Source: Balanoglossus misakiensis | Lineage: Eukaryota > Hemichordata | Assembly (NCBI GenBank): GCA_040954595.2 | Contig: CM082596.2 | Coordinates: forward strand, 6,634,001-6,698,000 | DNA length: 64,000 nt | Direction of reading: 5' to 3' | Shown here: positions 11,705 to 22,502 of the stretch, piece by piece | How positions within the stretch are numbered: position 1 is the first letter of the stretch | Layout of the letters: each line of letters opens with the position of its first letter | Made by a program: the position numbers and the translations under genes | The notes under the pieces: model-generated | The model's input: only the letters and a program-made list of their open reading frames with translations | Told to the model about the DNA's origin: nothing | Databases searched by the model: none

Positions 11705-14700
11705 CTGCATTTTGAGAATAAAACAAACAAACAATGGAACCCTAGATTAATATCATCACGAAGATCTCTTTTATATTTGAGCCAATTTCCAAAGGTTTAA
11801 CATACGTGTGGATCTAAACCTTCCTTTAGCCTGTGTATAAGTGGTCATCCATTTGAAATACCGTACATAATTGTCTTATATCGTTTAAGCCCATCATTTC
11901 CGTGTTGCCAGTCGTATCTCTTACCTTTGGTTCTTTGCCCATGGTCATTATCACTGCAAATGACCCAAGCCGGTAGCATCCACACTCCACAAAGTTTCCG
12001 ATGTCGTCATTTCCTCTGGTGAGAGTTTCGCACGTAACGGCATCCCATATCCTGCAGAGTGTAGACATTAAGATACGCACACAAGGTTAATTCCCTATCT
12101 AAGAACCTCGCTCCTGTTTAAGCGGTTTCCAATAAATTCCCACTTTAGACTAAAACTCCATTTCGTGAATAGAGCCGTGATGGTTGTATCTAAAACCTGG
12201 ACTGGACTATTGCATTGATCTAATCTCTTGTCTGTGTTAATTTACCCGTCGGTGGATATAGGTTGATGTGAACCTGTTATGCCTAGTGTGTGTGATAGCT
12301 AGTTTATAACCTAGTACATGTATGCATTTATACTCACCCGGTCCGTGCTGTAAGGTCAAGGAATGAGCACTTTGGCGCATACCCATCCTGCAGCAGAATA
12401 GACACTGTGGTCAGTGCGATATGCACTCGAATACCAAATTACCATTCTCTATCTATAAATAATCCGATTTCACTTATGGAACGGCCTGGAATCTACACTA
12501 CTTGTGACAACCGTATCTATAGCCACTGAATTGCACACAAACCACTTGGCTTTGCCTTAAACTAAAACAATGTAGGAAAAATACAATAATTCGAACTGAT
12601 ATATTAAATGTGGAGGAAAACTTGCCTGCTTCTCGTATAACCTTACGACCGCGTATTCATCGCTGCTTTCAAACGCGTTCCCATCAGCTTTCGGGTGAAG
12701 AGACACGGAAAAGACGACGGTGTTCACAGTGTACACCTTCTTGATCGCCGTCACACTTTGAACCCATGTTCTCTCGGATGACCTGGCAGAACAGGAATTT
12801 GGGAGGTCATTCCATATTAGGGAGAGTGGCAGGTGACGTCAAGTCGACCATGTGAGCAGGACGTAGATGTTACTATTTTCGAAACACCTTGGTCTTTTTG
12901 CCGGAGGTCCATCTTTCTTTCGCGAACTTGACTTTGTTCTGGTTGTTTTGTAGGTTAGGTTAGGTTATGTATTGTAAGTTTTGGGATTGTCTTTGCAACT
13001 GGTCATGTAAATAATGTATATTTGACATGTGAACTTTCAAATTGGCATATGGAATGGTGTGTTATTATTTTCAATGACTATAATCACCCAGTTTCAATGA
13101 ATATACCCCTCAACTTAAAAGAGGCAAGTAGATCTTACTGTTTTGGTATGAAGTCGGGTGGTAAAACATCGCCAGGGTCTTTGATGATGAAAATGACCAC
13201 CGCGTGTAATTCTGAAATGAAGAAGAAAAGGACCAATACTGTATAAAGAGTGTACTTTCCGAACTTCATGGACCAGACCATGGTGGTCAAGGGTTAAAAC
13301 TGAAATATGAGCATTTGGGTTCGTGAACACACAGAATTTGTTTATTTGCAAGTGCTATTTTGCCACTTTTTTCGACTACAAAAAAACAACAACACCATAG
13401 TTCTGTGCGGCAGTTTCATCAATATAATATGAACTTTACATTTCACCCAAGAATATGACATCATTACCTTCTGTTGAGTTTACCGATTGTAAAAATGATT
13501 CCGAGAACCGGATGTCGTCAGGCATTATATCCGTGCTATTGTCGCGTAAAACGGACACGTATCTCTTCTTTCTTGTCACTGCCGGTCCGGCGACAGAGTC
13601 GTAGTCAACAAAATAGCCCTTGACATCTGTGGAAACAGGAGTTTAAATGACAACCGTGTATGAAATTGGCCAGTTATTGTCATTGTCGCTGTGGCTTGTT
13701 GCTATATACCACTCCCTTGCGTCAAGACATACCCAAGGACCTCAGATTAGATTACTGGTACTCACACGAAAGGTATCCCCACCAGCGAGTGTGAGAAACC
13801 TTAATTATCACAGGTTCTTGGTGTGTGAGATTCTACTTCTCGATTACCAAAATATGAAAAATTCGGGTTTAAACTTCGTCGGGTATGTTCTGGTTTCTGT
13901 TCATACGTATTGCACATCGCAGCATTGGATGACACCTCACCCATGGTTATCCGTAACTGTATATTGTCTCCGATACAAATGTAGTAATACAATGTATTTA
14001 CCATAGCAACCTGAGATAAATCTTCTCCAATTTCAACTCGGGCATGCGAAAAAAACGCCTTTCCACCACATGATTGCATTTCATTTAACCGCTTGAGAGA
14101 TGACAAAGTTATACTTGCCGATTTTCCTGCTCTTCAGGTAAACATTACGCCCAGTCCTGACCATGTACTGATAGACCGTTTCACTGAATGATTCGATGGG
14201 TTGGAGCACTGTTGCTGCGCTTGTACTTGGTCCATACGTCTATCAATATACCCATGTGAATAAAAAACCCAGAGGAACTTCATAACATTGTATATGAAGA
14301 GTAATATATTGAAAAGATTTCATCAGCTTTCATAATGTATCTGGTCATTCTGTATGGCCAATTTCGCGCTACAGAAACCCCCCTCCCCCTCCCAGTGACG
14401 TATCCACCACTAAGAAATTTGATAAACTTCAGAAATTACATCATAAAGACCAAGCTTGGTATTTACACAATTTTAGGACAAGAATCCACCAAACTAGTCA
14501 GTTTCCTAAAGACCGGGAATTATTTTAATACCGGGTATAATACTATAATAATGTCTCGATACTTACACGGTACATGCTCTGCCATGTCTTCTGCAGATTT
14601 CCATCGAGAAGAAAACCACTTACTTCCAAGAAAGGCTGAAACAAGGTCAAGAAAACAACCAAGATGATACGACTGACTGACTACGACAGGAATGCATCGG

Positions 14701-17700
14701 TGAGTACTCATTCACGGCGTATATAACAGTAAAACTTGACTAGACTGGGCACCACAGTAGTTTCTGTAATGGTCAAATGAACCTTGTTGAGCTTTTATTA
14801 CTGTACGTACCACAATGAGTTCAAAGATGTCCTCTCCGGTGACGTCGTCGGTTATGTTAATTGCGGCGATCGCGGACAAAATGTCTCTCGCCGTCAGCAT
14901 ATCTCCGCCGGTGAGTGCGTCGGCAATGTCCCCGTCACGGAACACGCCGTCCAAGGACTGCAGGAGTCGCGCTGCGTCTGATATGTTGGTGATTGTGGTC
15001 ACCTGTTTGGACAAAATGTGAGCCCTTTTGACCAGTAGATAGGCCAATTTTAACACTCGCTCCGTTATACTCATTCAAAACAAGAAGCGTCAACAGAGTA
15101 CATGCATGGTGATATGACAACCCCTTTTACACCATTCTCGCTGAAAAAGCACGTGTGACATTCTCCCTAAACATAATGTTCACATTCATCTGAAATCGAA
15201 AACTAGCTTTCAGCTAAAATACATATCGTTACAAAAGAAAGGTCACAGAATGACAGAGATAGTCTTACGTCGTGTGAAATGTTGGACAGGTAGTGGTTTA
15301 TGCAGCTTTTGGTGTCCGGTGTCTCCCACTGGCCTGATTCGTTGCAGACCCTTAACATCATGCCTGCAGAAGATCAAGTGAATTGCCATTCGTTTAATCC
15401 CATCTCTGGCATGCAAGGGTGTTGTAGACAGTGGTAAGGATTTGTGTGTTCGAGTTTGTGATTTGGGCCGAGGTTTCCTTCAAAATTGGAAATTTTGCAT
15501 TCATTTCTCCTATCGCTCACTGTCGTCTTGGTCATCATAATCGTCGCCATTATTGTCACCATCAATGAAAAATAGAGTACTACTCTAGTACTTAACTTCA
15601 GATTCAGCCGGGCACTGCATCAATGCGGTGAAACTGTTCGATGGCGTTTCCGGCCAAACAACTCCCATTGCTTCGTCATACACCTCATCGCAAACAAGAC
15701 CTACAGGAATACATATCTGTGTTTGAGTACATACATGTACGTTCCTTCACAATTCTCACCTCATAGTAAAAACTAACAATCTCACACAAATACACATAAA
15801 TGCTAGTTTTTTTTCTGGTGTGTGTTGGAACTAAAATTGTCACCAGAATCTACCTGTGCCACCTCCGCCATTGGTGACTGTTAGTTGAGCAATGGCCTCG
15901 GGGATGCACACGTCTGCACTCCGCGAGTAACCCTCATCGCACACGCAGTGGTAGCTCCCCGCAGTGTTGAGGCATCGCTCGTTGGTTCCGCACGGCGCGC
16001 TGTCATCTTGGCACTCGTCGACGTCTGCAGGGAATCAGGAAGCGCAACAAGGTTTCAGAATGTGTCGTCAAATATGGTGGTGTGACCAGGATTGCAAGTC
16101 TCACGTACCATTTTTTCTGGTCTGATGATGGCAAACTTAATTGGCATCCCGGACAAGAATTGTGAAACATGTGATGATTGACATGATCTGGGACTCCCAG
16201 TTGCTATCCAGGCCAAATTGGCCTGACTTCTGCAGATGCGGGGCACATAATCTATCACATCGTAAATTCAAACAACTTGCCCCTCTCACCCCCAGCTCCC
16301 ACCATAGTGGTCCATCTTTACCGTGGTAAACAATATATCTGGAACAATCCATGTTGGTGAAAGGGTTAAATTGGTTTCTAATATACGTAGAACAAAATAT
16401 TGATTGTCGTATTATATTTATTGAGTATATAGTTTGACCACTTAATTACCCGAGCAAGTGGGCAAGGCTGGCAACCAGTTGCCATCCCAGCATTCAATGT
16501 GTTGTTTATGAGTCGGTGTGTATCCATGGCGACACTTGGTGATCAGCGTGGCGCCCGAGGGGACTTTAATCACCAGCCCTGCTGAAATGTAATGGCGGAC
16601 GGAGTCCCCCAGAACACAGGCGTCGCCGTCTGCAGGTACTTCAACAGTGGAAGTGAACAGTGTAGAAACCGACTCTGAAACACTTTCGCTCGTTGTTGTG
16701 CCCTCTGACTCTGCTGATAGAGAAGTTCCGGGTCCGGTGTGGGTCTCTGAAACATAATTGCATGCGTCTTTATATAGGCTTCTACGACAGATTGCCTCCT
16801 CCCTCCTCCCCCTACCCCTCTCTCTCTCCCTCCTCTGTGGTATTGTGGGCTGAATTTAGTCTCGCTCCAGGCCATTCCCACGGATTGCAAGTTATAATTG
16901 TTCTGGGTATTTCTTTAACTTTTGAGATGTTGAATGAAAAATAACACAATGGTCGCTGGTGCATTGATGTTTCTATGCAGTGCAGGAAGAGAATAACACG
17001 AATAGCTGACATAAACACAGTATATACATGCTGTCACCTTTTCGCTGTTCGCATATAGAATAGACGTTGCGGTGACACTCCACGTCATGCCATGCAGAGG
17101 TGCTCTGTCGGAAAGAAACGCATCTTTCCAGTTTTTGAAGGTTCATTCCAATGCTATCACTGGGTTCGCCAGAGTGCCAATTGAAATACGTCGGCGCGGA
17201 CGGGAACCATTCGTCCCACACCGAGTCGGCCCCCACGTCTTGCCATTGCCATTGGTTTACCATTCCCTGTTGTTCAAAGAACAGCGACGTATTTACAAAA
17301 TGAGAATCTATAGATCAAGCAAGTGTGCGTGCTTCCAATGACTCGCAATCAGATGTAGTGCTGGGCGCCGTGATGATTCTTTGCTGTTCGAACAGAACAG
17401 CGCCTAACTCCACATCTGATTTCATTCAGATTCAAGAACTCGTTCTAAACTAGGCGATCTAAACCTTATTGCCCATTTGCCATCGAAGCGTACTGTTTGC
17501 TAGTTTTCCTAGAGTCACAGACGCTACCAGAAAAAATCACATTTGAAAAAAAGCTTCTCTAGGTACACATGAGAAATAAGGCTATTTTCAGATGTTGGCC
17601 TTGAAAGTTAGAACTCGTGATAATTAACCTTAGGTGTATATCATATCAATACCTTTCAACAAATTGTAAACCGTGCATATACGTTCCCTAACACACACTG

Positions 17701-19467
17701 TATCTATGCATCACAGGTCGATTTGACACACCAAACATTTCATATCCCCCCCCCCCCCGAGACTGCCGTAAGGAGAGCAGGGCCTAAATCATAAGCTAAA
17801 GGACCTTGACAACAGCACAATTCAGGTATACTGGGGCAGGTTGAATAGTTCAATCGTAAATATCTGGGAACGTCGTTTTTGCACTCCTAACGTTTAGAGC
17901 TGATAGCTGGGCCCAGGGTGGTGACTATATGAAATTCTTCATGGATTTTTTGTGTGGACTAATTTAAGTCCATTTATTTGCGCAAATCGCGCGAAACAAG
18001 AACAGTATACCTCGTAGTACAGCCCAATGTACCAGTCTCCTCCCAGACCAGTCAGAAGAGAAGCGATGACGCCCTGTGTCTCTTCGCTCTCCACAATCGC
18101 CAGGCGCGCCGCCCTGTCCCTGCAGTATTGTCTGGCGCCCTGCCAGGAGTTCTCTTCGCCGTTGAAGAGGTAACACTTGTCGGATCCCGGCGATGACGAC
18201 CAGAACTGGGGGCAATCTGCAAGGTAGAGGCGTGGTCGTTTTTGCAGGCAAATTGATACATAGGTTCTAATAGGCAAAATAATGTTCCCTTCTTCCTCAA
18301 AAAAATATTAATTAGATAATTATGCAATCATCCATTAAGTAATACTTGGGTATCGACTGATTGGGCAGCTGTAATAAAAATTAATCCAATGTGTATTGCC
18401 AGTTATATATAGTAATAATAATTATAATAATAGTGAGGTTTTATTAGCGCACGTATCTACAATTGTGCCCAAGGGGCTTTATGATTGTTGCCCCTGGTCA
18501 TTGGACCTAATATAATTCCATTCAACTCCCTGGGGAGCAAAAACATCTCATATATGGGGCTGAGGAGCGAGTTTGCAATTAACACTCATTTGAATCTCAC
18601 AGATGCGCTGTCATAGGGGTGCAGTTTATGTTGGATACTGAAAGTGCCGTACCTCACCCACTCATGAAATACCACTCCCTTCTTTGTTTGTTTTCTCGAC
18701 AACTGTATACATATACAAGACATGGATACTATATTGAAGTGCACATCGATCCCAGAAATGTTGTTTAACCGCTGTTTGCAAATGGCGTCATATGTTATAA
18801 AGCAAGACTCAAAGCTCAAAAACCACATTCCGATCACCAACGTTGTGTCTTTGCGGGTTCATCTCGATTTCATGTACATAAATCTGACCACACAGTAATC
18901 TGCACCAAACGTTTGTTCGAATTGTGGGTTTTCACCAAACAAATGTATATTGTAAAAAGCAGGATGTTGTTTTCGTTCGAAACATGCTGAAACTTTTGAA
19001 CGAGCTTCAGTGCGCGAGCGAAACCTACCTGTGTTGATCAGGTACACTTCATTGGCCCAAGGGCCACCGAGACCGTCGGCAGAGCAGTCAGCAGACACGC
19101 CATATCGTTGGTAAGTCTGCCATGCCGTGGCGCTTGAGAAACACTGGCCGCCATAATATTGAAGAGCGAAGACAGTGTAGCCAAAGGATAGGGCAGCCTC
19201 TTTGCATGTAGTCAGTGCCCCTCCGTGCGAATCGTCGTCACCTTCCAAAACATCGCTGGTTTCCTCGAGCTCGAGCATAGGGATGGCACGGTCCTCGCGG
19301 TCTGCCCAGCATCCCAACAGTTCAAGTTCGTTACCCGAAACTGAAAAATAAAAACGTGCGGTAGTTATATTTTGTAATTTCTCAGAAGCTGGTACAACTG
19401 TACAAGGCAAATCGTTAAACACTGGATTTTGGACAAAACCATGGAGGAAGCTGTTAATAAACGGACA

Positions 19468-19508
<41 letters not shown>

Positions 19509-19907
19509 GCCTTTTTCCATTAATTATGTTTGATACAAGACACCGTTCATGTTATTCTACATGTGGATATACAGAGAATCAATGTTTGACCACACACAAC
19601 TTCCATCCCGTTTGTAGGATATGAGAGTAAAAGTCCCGCCAAAATGAATAAATGGTAAACACCGATTATTCATTTTGGAGAGTTTTTCACTCTTGTGTGT
19701 ACAATTGGCATGGAAGTTGTGCGTGGTCTAACGTTGATTCACTATATATCCAGATGTAGAATAACATAAATGGGGGCGAGAGAAAGACTGTCCCTTTAAC
19801 AGTGATAAGGTAATAATCACCAGAACAGATATCTCCACATTTTTACCTGCAGTGGCGTAGCAATTGGATGCAAAGAGGACGATGGCACCCAGCACTGTAG
19901 CTAACAT
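8029..19907 (-). CDS. Adhesion G-protein-coupled receptor with lectin/CCP/EGF ectodomain
   Basis: 26 exons in transcript order: 19847-19907, 19029-19340, 18011-18216, 17038-17266, 16450-16746, 15854-16024, 15596-15700, 15269-15363, 14811-15002, 14567-14635, 14119-14239, 13468-13626, 13139-13211, 12626-12782, 12338-12387, 11925-12051, 11607-11704, 11353-11473, 10842-10966, 10392-10484, 10003-10126 (or 9940-10126), 9691-9776, 9230-9356, 9080-9121, 8440-8652, 8029-8079. Phases close throughout, giving about 1,167 or 1,188 aa. Domain order: signal peptide, WSC-like, C-type lectin, CCP, EGF, HormR, GAIN, GPS, seven helices, basic/acidic tail. Adhesion GPCRs link extracellular binding to G-protein signalling through the GAIN/GPS region. 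Oddities: two GC donors, a TT in place of a GT donor at 15594-15595, and a GPS lacking cleavage residues. The start at 19907 is preferred over the in-frame ATG at 19949 because a TATA-like box lies at 19960-19966. The upstream pentraxin exon might also be spliced onto exon 2. Confidence 0.85.
11925..16024 (-). other. Adhesion GPCR EGF, HormR, GAIN and GPS region
   Basis: 15854-16024 is a six-Cys calcium-binding EGF (DVDEC, then NTAGSYHC). 15596-15700 plus 15269-15363 form a four-Cys HormR domain (VCDE, VVWPETP, QCP, LRVCNESGQWETPDTKSC). 14811-15002 begins the helical GAIN subdomain A. 14567-14635 (VSGFLLDGNLQKTW) fits the usual GAIN helix. 14119-14239 to 12626-12782 cover GAIN subdomain B. 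12338-12387 and 11925-12051 encode the GPS (CSFLD, then W, TCET, then VECGCYRLGSFAVIM). In this family the usual cleavage triplet is HL followed by T or S. Here it is RLG, so cis-autoproteolysis is not expected. The basic RKKR in exon 13468-13626 could be a furin site, but that is speculative. Confidence 0.8.
17347..17424. repeat. Short inverted repeat (hairpin)
   Basis: Imperfect inverted repeat of about 24 bp arms (CAGATGTAGTGCTGGGCGCC against its reverse complement), with an inner perfect 12-bp palindrome CTGTTCGAACAG. It lies in the intron between the two C-type lectin exons. Confidence 0.6.
19451..19802. mobile_element. Foldback-type MITE in intron 1 of the adhesion GPCR
   Basis: About 350 bp whose two halves are inverted copies. 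CTGTTAATAAACGGACA at the left end matches the reverse complement of the right end, TGTCCCTTTAACAG. Inside, a ~60-bp segment around 19550-19610 recurs inverted around 19700-19765 with few mismatches. A CT dinucleotide run (19471-19504) lies within the left arm. No coding capacity. Superfamily not assigned; a target duplication is not obvious. Confidence 0.65.
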
Positions 19908-19959
19908 TTCTACCTGTTGCGCCGATCGACACCAGACTCGGAATGACATTTATTGCACG

Positions 19960-19966
19960 TATATAA
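19960..19966 (-). promoter_or_regulatory. TATA-like box of the adhesion GPCR
   Basis: TTATATA on the minus strand. Initiation ~30 bp downstream, near 19930, would lie between the in-frame ATG at 19949 and the one at 19907. That favours 19907, which also gives a clean signal peptide. Confidence 0.4.
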
Positions 19967-20492
19967 GCCAGGCTTGGAAATTGACAATCAAACTTAATCT
20001 CTAAATATTTGATGGGGTGTAATTTCATACAAGTGAAACGAACGAATGAAAAAAATGAATAAGTTACAGGAAGCGCCGTGGGATTTCCCCAAATTGATTA
20101 AATTGCACGGTTCAAGAATTAAAATCTATTTAATCTATTACTGAGTAGGTGGCTATTGATTGGATTAATTGCTGTCTCTCTTAAAAGTTTTACCAGTCAC
20201 ATCTCCAGAGAATATGCACATGTTGGGCATGAACAGTACTATATCACTAGACCTGAACAGCTAGCACAGTTCAGTGCCACTATGTTGATTTCCTTTAAAG
20301 GGCAAGGGTGGTCTGAACTGAACATAAGCAACTTTTTTGTTCACAAACACACATTGTTCTGACTGTTACGGGAGACGCAGCCAAGCATTACATGTTTATC
20401 AAAGTAAATTGGAAATCAATCAATCAATTAATCACTCACTCACTCAGTCACTCACTCACAATATTTTACAGAATTGTGAACAAAATGGTCGC

Positions 20493-21506
20493 TCACGTAC
20501 AGCAAAGTCCACTGTCAGCATGAGAAACGTCTCCTTCAATGATGAGGTCGGATAAGCCCCACATGAATATGTCGCCTCCGAAGGCGCAATTTCGCCCGAC
20601 AATGGCGATCTGCTGGTAGGTCAGTGCCGTGGACCACATGTTGAACTCAGTCAGACTGCCAACGAACGCCTGGGAAGGATCGTAATCTCCCACGGCGTCT
20701 TGTTCCTGGCCCAAGACCATCTGCCCGCCGCCGTGGATTCTTCCCTGCGCGACAAGCCCGCCGCCGGCACCGGCGACGTCGCCGCGGTCGTAGACGCTCC
20801 AGACGCCGCCGCTTGACGACCAGGCGGCGCAGACGTGGTGCCAGGAACCGTCGCCGACGGCCAGCTCGGCGTCGACGTAAGCTCCCCCCACGTGGAGCAT
20901 CAAAACACTGCCACGGGCGTACAGCAGCAATTCATTGGCAGACCCGGCGGGAATAGCGTAGGATATCAACGAAGCCTCTATGCTAGAAATGGCCTCCCAA
21001 CTTTTCGCCCAAATACACGTAGTTAGTTGCAGCATATCGGGGATGGCCGTTGCAACCACCACTTCGGTATTGGGGGTTTCCAACTCAAGTGTCTCGCCAT
21101 CTGCATTGAAATATCAAGAAACGCTAATTTAACAAACAGTCATGGCTCTTGTATACCGGTATATATAAGAAAGACGTTAAATGATCGTCATACGACGGCT
21201 CCCATAGGTTGTCAATCGACGATTTTGTTCAGTGCGATATTTCGCCCTAAAATGGGCGCCTTCAGACAATAAAGTCAGAAAACTTTAGTGGGTACCAGTA
21301 GATGGAAATTGGCCACAAATTAACAAACCCGGTATAGTAAATAAGCAATATTGCTGCGTACTCTCGTCAAATCGTTTGTAGTAAAATCACGTGCAAAAAG
21401 GTTGCAAGCAGTTGCTTGGATTTTATAAGGAATACTTAGGTACATTACCTTGCAAGGAAATGGCAATCGGGATCATACACACCAATAACGCCACGACGAG
21501 CTGCAT
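20493..21506 (-). CDS. Secreted pentraxin-domain protein
   Basis: Exon 1, 21449-21506, encodes a signal peptide (MQLVVALLVCMIPIAISLQ) and ends in phase 1 at a GT donor. Exon 2 starts at 21100 in phase 1 and is open to a TGA at 20493-20495, giving about 221 aa, the usual size of a short pentraxin. Hallmarks: the CIWAKSW and HHVCAAWSS cysteines that pair in pentraxins, the calcium-site stretch LGQEQDAVGDYD, and QAFVGSLTEFNMWS. The signature H-x-C-x-[ST]-W-x-[ST] has Ala at the first [ST]. Pentraxins are secreted, usually oligomeric, calcium-dependent pattern-recognition lectins. The end is uncertain: a GTACGT donor in phase 1 sits 10 nt before the TGA and would splice in frame to the GPCR exon at 19340. 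Gene status as a separate unit is therefore likely but not proven. Confidence 0.8.
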
Positions 21507-21642
21507 GATCGCAAATGCCTAGTGTCGTCAGAACTAAGATAATTCACAGTCAACACTGATGTTTTGTTTCCATGGTTTCACTGCCCCCCTCAGTGTCGCT
21601 TCTTCAAATGTCAATTAAGTCAAGTGTGCGGATTGGTTAGAA

Positions 21643-21652
21643 CCCTTTTATA
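21643..21652 (-). promoter_or_regulatory. TATA box of the pentraxin gene
   Basis: TATAAAAGGG on the minus strand, about 137 bp upstream of the ATG, predicting a start site near 21620 and a 5' leader of about 115 nt. A CCAAT core lies just downstream of it. Confidence 0.55.
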
Positions 21653-22304
21653 ATTAATGAATTATACATTGGAGAGCAGCGTCGGTGTTCTTACGATTGA
21701 ACATACTGGAAGTTATCCAACCGAAACCGTACAAATTGCAATAACTTCATTATTTCCCATGAGTCAAGTATTGATGTCTCGTAAAGATGGTCAATCTATT
21801 TTAAGTGATCAATTGTATGTTATACTGCAGGGGTCTCGGTGGTTTTAAAGCGAAAATTAATAAACACCATCCTGAGCCATTAACCTGAATAGTGTTGTTT
21901 TCAAGTCACCAGGGGTAGCAGTGCATGGTTGGGGGGGGGGGGGGTTACATGTTCAATATGATAGGAAAAATGCTTATTACGGTGGTTTTTCAATAGTTTC
22001 CACAGAAATACATACTAGTATGTATGTGATGTGAATTCTCTATCCATACAGTTTGGTATATCTATCTTGTATTGATGATGCGGCCAGTGCTTGCAGTCAA
22101 TCACGGCCACGAATTAACAGACTGAGCAACTTTGTTTCGCGCAGATCGCCTTCGTTTGAAGACAAAAAACTCGCCAGCGGCTTTCCTTCAAACAAAGGGA
22201 AGTTGAATTGCAGTTTATTAGTGTTTATAAACGGAGAAACTTGGGAATAGGTTGCTACACACGGAAATGGAATAGCCTTAGCGCCACCAACGGAGAGTTA
22301 AAGC

Positions 22305-22378
22305 ATGATTGGAGAGGCGAGGGCACAAACAACCATACGTGATGATTGGAGAGGCGAGGGCACAAACAACCATACGTG
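22305..22378. repeat. 37-bp perfect tandem duplication upstream of GOSR2
   Basis: Two adjacent, seemingly identical 37-bp copies beginning ATGATTGGAGAGGCGAGGGC, at 22305-22341 and 22342-22378, about 125 bp before the GOSR2 ATG. Each contains ATTGG, a reverse CCAAT box. Confidence 0.85.
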
Positions 22379-22502
22379 TTCCCTCCTCAGATCGACGTGT
22401 ACTTATGTAAACATTTCCGGTTTCTTGATAAACTCTAACATTTCACGCCTAAGAAGGTGAACTGTCATAAGGTGTCGGTAAAGAACTTGAGGAGAGTCCG
22501 AA

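Larger units (their letters stand above)
16450..19907 (-). other. Adhesion GPCR outer ectodomain: signal peptide, WSC-like, C-type lectin, CCP
   Basis: Exon 1 encodes a signal peptide (MLATVLGAIVLFASNCYATA). Exon 2 (19029-19340) is a 104-aa Cys-containing module running from LELLGCWADRED to GPWANEVYLINT. It resembles a WSC-like module I associate with marine invertebrate surface proteins, but I cannot name the family. Exons 3-4 form one C-type lectin domain (DCPQFW to YSICEQRK) with the WYIGLYY core. Its calcium-site motifs are degenerate: EPS instead of EPN/QPD, and WHD instead of WND, so sugar binding by the classic site is doubtful. Exon 5 opens with a ~40-aa Ser/Thr/Glu-rich linker (probably O-glycosylated) and continues as a four-Cys CCP ending ALPTC. 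Confidence 0.75.
21507..22502. other. Divergent intergenic region between the pentraxin and GOSR2
   Basis: About 1 kb between two divergent start codons. It holds a TATA box for the pentraxin, a 13-base G run near 21931-21944, and a 37-bp tandem duplication upstream of GOSR2. No coding exon recognised; short open frames here have no domain or splice support. Confidence 0.6.

Noticed and set aside
12950-12967. Telomere-like TTAGG repeats
   Set aside because: Only two to three units in an intron; far too short.
18420-18600. AT-rich intron piece with TTTTATTAGCGCA and CCAAGGGGCTTT, resembling a common marine-animal repeat
   Set aside because: No clear ends or second copy in this window, so it cannot be delimited here.
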